Positions 62,324 through 64,000 of a DNA stretch of 64,000 nt are shown one piece after another. Made by a program: the position numbers and the translations under genes. How positions within the stretch are numbered: position 1 is the stretch's first letter; each line of letters opens with the position of its first letter. Origin of the DNA: Sphingomonas sp. CFBP 8760 (lineage in GTDB: Bacteria; Pseudomonadota; Alphaproteobacteria; Sphingomonadales; Sphingomonadaceae); contig NZ_JACYUG010000004.1 of assembly GCF_014841615.1 (NCBI RefSeq), forward strand, positions 242,647-306,646. Reading direction: 5' to 3'. The notes under the pieces are model-generated. The model did no database searches. It was not told the DNA's origin and worked only from the letters and a program-made list of their open reading frames with translations.

Positions 62324-62536
62324 ATGAAGACGATCAGGTTCATCGGCGCGGCTGTCGCGCTCGCGCTCGTTCCCGCCACCGCGTTCGCGGCGGCCGACTG
62401 CTGCCCCGACAAGACGTGCTGCAAGGACGGCGCCGACTGTTGCAAGGACGGCAAGGGCGACTGCTGCAAGGACATGAAGAAGGGCGGCGATCACGCCGGC
62501 CACGATATGTCCGGCATGAAGATGCCTATGAAATGA
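62324..62536 (+). CDS. Cys-rich periplasmic metal-binding peptide
   Basis: 70 residues. Signal peptide (FIGAAVALALVPATAFA), then four CC pairs at residues 26-27, 32-33, 39-40 and 47-48 (ADCCPDKTCCKDGADCC, then GKGDCCKDM) and a His/Met-rich end (GGDHAGHDMSGMKMPMK) of the kind that binds copper or silver. Acts as a periplasmic metal sponge or chaperone by inference. Convergent with a CusA-type pump. Confidence 0.75.
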   Translation: MKTIRFIGAAVALALVPATAFAAADCCPDKTCCKDGADCCKDGKGDCCKDMKKGGDHAGHDMSGMKMPMK

Positions 62537-62543
62537 AGCTGCC

Positions 62544-62563
62544 GCGGGGGCCTGCGCCCCCGC
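62544..62563. terminator. GC hairpin between convergent metal genes
   Basis: GCGGGGGC and GCCCCCGC form a perfect 8-bp stem with a CTGC loop, 8 bases after the Cys-rich gene. No T-run. Nothing else was seen in 62564-62741. Confidence 0.5.
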
Positions 62564-62741
62564 CGCTCAGTTCCGCCCCTCGGGGACGGTGCCGCCGTTG
62601 GTCCGCCACGGCCGGTTCCGCCCCGGCAGTCTCAGACGAAGTGTCGCCGTCCGTCCGCGGATGCCGTCGACGGTCCGGTTCATCGCCCGTGCGATGTCCC
62701 CGATCTGCTGACGTGCGGCGATGCGTCGTCGCAGATCGTCG

Positions 62742-64000
62742 TCATCCTCGTCCGACCATCGTCGAGGTGGCCGTCGTGCCGGCGGCGGGTCGCCATCCGC
62801 CGAAGCGGGCGTAGAGCGTCGGCAGGACGAACAAGGTCAGCAGCGTCGCCGAGATGAGGCCGCCGATGACGACCGTCGCCAGCGGCTTCTGCACTTCCGC
62901 GCCCGCACCGTGGCCGAGCGCCATCGGCACGAAGCCGAGGCTGGCCACGAGCGCCGTCATCGCGACGGGCCGCAGGCGGGCGAGCGCCCCGTCATGGGCG
63001 GCCTGCACCCGGTCGATGCCGCGCGCCATGAGGTCGTGGATGGACGACACCATGACCAGCCCGTTGAGCACGGCGATACCCGACAACGCGATGAAGCCGA
63101 CGGCGGCGGACACGGAGAACGGCATTCCCCGGAGGACCAGCGCCAGCACGCCACCGACGAGGGCCAGCGGCACGCCGGTGAAGACGATCACCGCGTCGCG
63201 CACCGAGCCGAGCGCGCCGTAGAGCAGCAGCATGATGACGGCGAAGCACACGGGCACGACGAGCAGCAGCCGATCACGTGCCGAGGCGAGGTTCTCGAAC
63301 TGCCCACCCCATTCGACGTACGTGCCCGGCGGCATCTTCACCTGCGCATCGATCGCGGCACGCGCGTCAGCCACCACACCCGCCACGTCGCGGTCGCGGA
63401 CGTTCGCCTGGACGACGACGCGGCGCTTGCCGTCCTCCCGGCTGATCTGGTTCGGGCCGTCGACCACCGCGATGTCGGCGACGGTGGACAGCGGCACGAA
63501 GCCGCCGGCCGAGGTCGGCACCGGCACCTGCGCCACCTCGGTCAGGTCCGACCGCGATGCCTCGGACAGGCGGATCACCACCGGGAAGCGGCGGTCGCCC
63601 TCGAAGATCACGCCCGCCTCGCGACCGCCGATCGCGGCGGCGACGGTGTCCTGCACGTCACCGGCGGTGACGCCGATCCGCGACATCGCCATGCGGTTGG
63701 GGCGGATGTCCAGCATCGGCAGTCCTTCGGTCTGCTCGATCCGCACATCCACGGCGCCGCGCGTCCTGCGCAGGATGTCGGCGATGCGGCCGGCAGCGTC
63801 GTTCATGCCGCCGAAGTCGTCGCCGAACACCTTCACCGCGATGTCGCCGCGGACCCCAGCGATCAGCTCGTTGAAGCGCATCTGGATCGGCTGGGTGATC
63901 TCGTAGGCATTGCCGGGCAGGGTCGAGAGCCTCTTCTCCATCCGCTCCACCAGCGCCTCCTTGGCGAGGCCGGGGTCGGGCCACTCGGCGCGCGGTTTCA
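62742..64000 (-). CDS. Heavy-metal RND efflux pump, CusA/CzcA type (partial)
   Basis: About 419 residues of the C-terminal part; the gene continues past the right end of the window. The visible part has the second porter domain (IQMRFNELIAGVRGDIAVKV, FGDDFGGMNDAAGRIADIL, GVTAGDVQDTVAAAIGGREA) and the last six membrane helices (VPVCFAVIMLLLYGALGSVR, PFSVSAAVGFIALSGIAVLN, GALARLRPVAMTALVASLGF, VPMALGHGAGAEVQKPLATV). This is the heavy-metal efflux branch. Copper/silver or cobalt/zinc/cadmium cannot be decided without the missing half. The membrane-fusion and outer-membrane partners should lie just beyond the window. Confidence 0.92.
   Translation of the reverse strand, partial: KPRAEWPDPGLAKEALVERMEKRLSTLPGNAYEITQPIQMRFNELIAGVRGDIAVKVFGDDFGGMNDAAGRIADILRRTRGAVDVRIEQTEGLPMLDIRPNRMAMSRIGVTAGDVQDTVAAAIGGREAGVIFEGDRRFPVVIRLSEASRSDLTEVAQVPVPTSAGGFVPLSTVADIAVVDGPNQISREDGKRRVVVQANVRDRDVAGVVADARAAIDAQVKMPPGTYVEWGGQFENLASARDRLLLVVPVCFAVIMLLLYGALGSVRDAVIVFTGVPLALVGGVLALVLRGMPFSVSAAVGFIALSGIAVLNGLVMVSSIHDLMARGIDRVQAAHDGALARLRPVAMTALVASLGFVPMALGHGAGAEVQKPLATVVIGGLISATLLTLFVLPTLYARFGGWRPAAGTTATSTMVGRG

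Overview
The window looks like a chromosomal segment of a sphingomonad (Sphingomonadaceae, most likely Sphingomonas). The DNA is GC-rich and densely packed. Three PEP-CTERM proteins carry the sphingomonad-type sorting tail (PEPATW, a short hydrophobic stretch, RYRRR). There are two TonB-dependent receptors, a ketocarotenoid gene set (crtZ, crtW and a possible 2,2'-hydroxylase), and the infA-maf-RNase E/G-yacG-tRNA-Phe block. No rRNA, prophage or intact insertion sequence was seen.

Layout. 0.3-2.3 kb: infA, maf-like, RNase E/G-like, yacG, tRNA-Phe. 2.4-7.6 kb: a PEP-CTERM tail remnant, two PEP-CTERM proteins, a YfiR-like/TonB-receptor pair and small regulators. 7.9-17.1 kb: an apparent acetate-use locus, with an MHS-type symporter and DcaP-like porin facing acetyl-CoA synthetase, a LuxR-type response regulator and a transporter-fused hybrid kinase of CrbS/CrbR type. 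17.2-21.4 kb: DUF389 protein, ClC channel, recF. 21.4-26.6 kb: EthD protein, PRISE-type reductase and HxlR regulator, then a TonB receptor behind two LacI-type operators. 26.7-31.3 kb: BLUF photoreceptor, AEC transporter, FAD protein, Pit phosphate transporter. 31.3-37.3 kb: envelope lipid genes (psd, membrane-anchored class III aminotransferase, Mpo1-like protein, PmtA-like methyltransferase, LpxH-like phosphoesterase, GT4 glycosyltransferase).

37.3-38.4 kb: a decayed, lower-GC stretch with a dispersed palindrome, a probable two-repeat type I-E CRISPR relic and one small gene. 38.4-43.7 kb: thiC under a TPP riboswitch, two ferritin-like paralogues, MipA. 43.8-46.8 kb: the compressed carotenoid cluster with long same-strand overlaps. 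46.9-50.8 kb: manganese catalase, several very small proteins and a stress-type SDR. 50.8-59.4 kb: transporters, a glycosidase-like protein, an Lhr-type helicase and an RMF-like protein. 59.5-64 kb: a PEP-CTERM gene, then the start of a metal/redox resistance block (MerR regulator, glutaredoxin-MauE fusion, Cys-rich periplasmic peptide, CusA-type RND pump cut by the window end).

The most unusual signals are the CRISPR relic, two genes whose only reasonable start is a CTG inside a CTGA stop/start overlap, the LacI operator pair, the lipid cluster with a membrane-anchored aminotransferase, and the overlapping carotenoid genes. All functional calls rest on reading the sequence and family knowledge; no database search was run.
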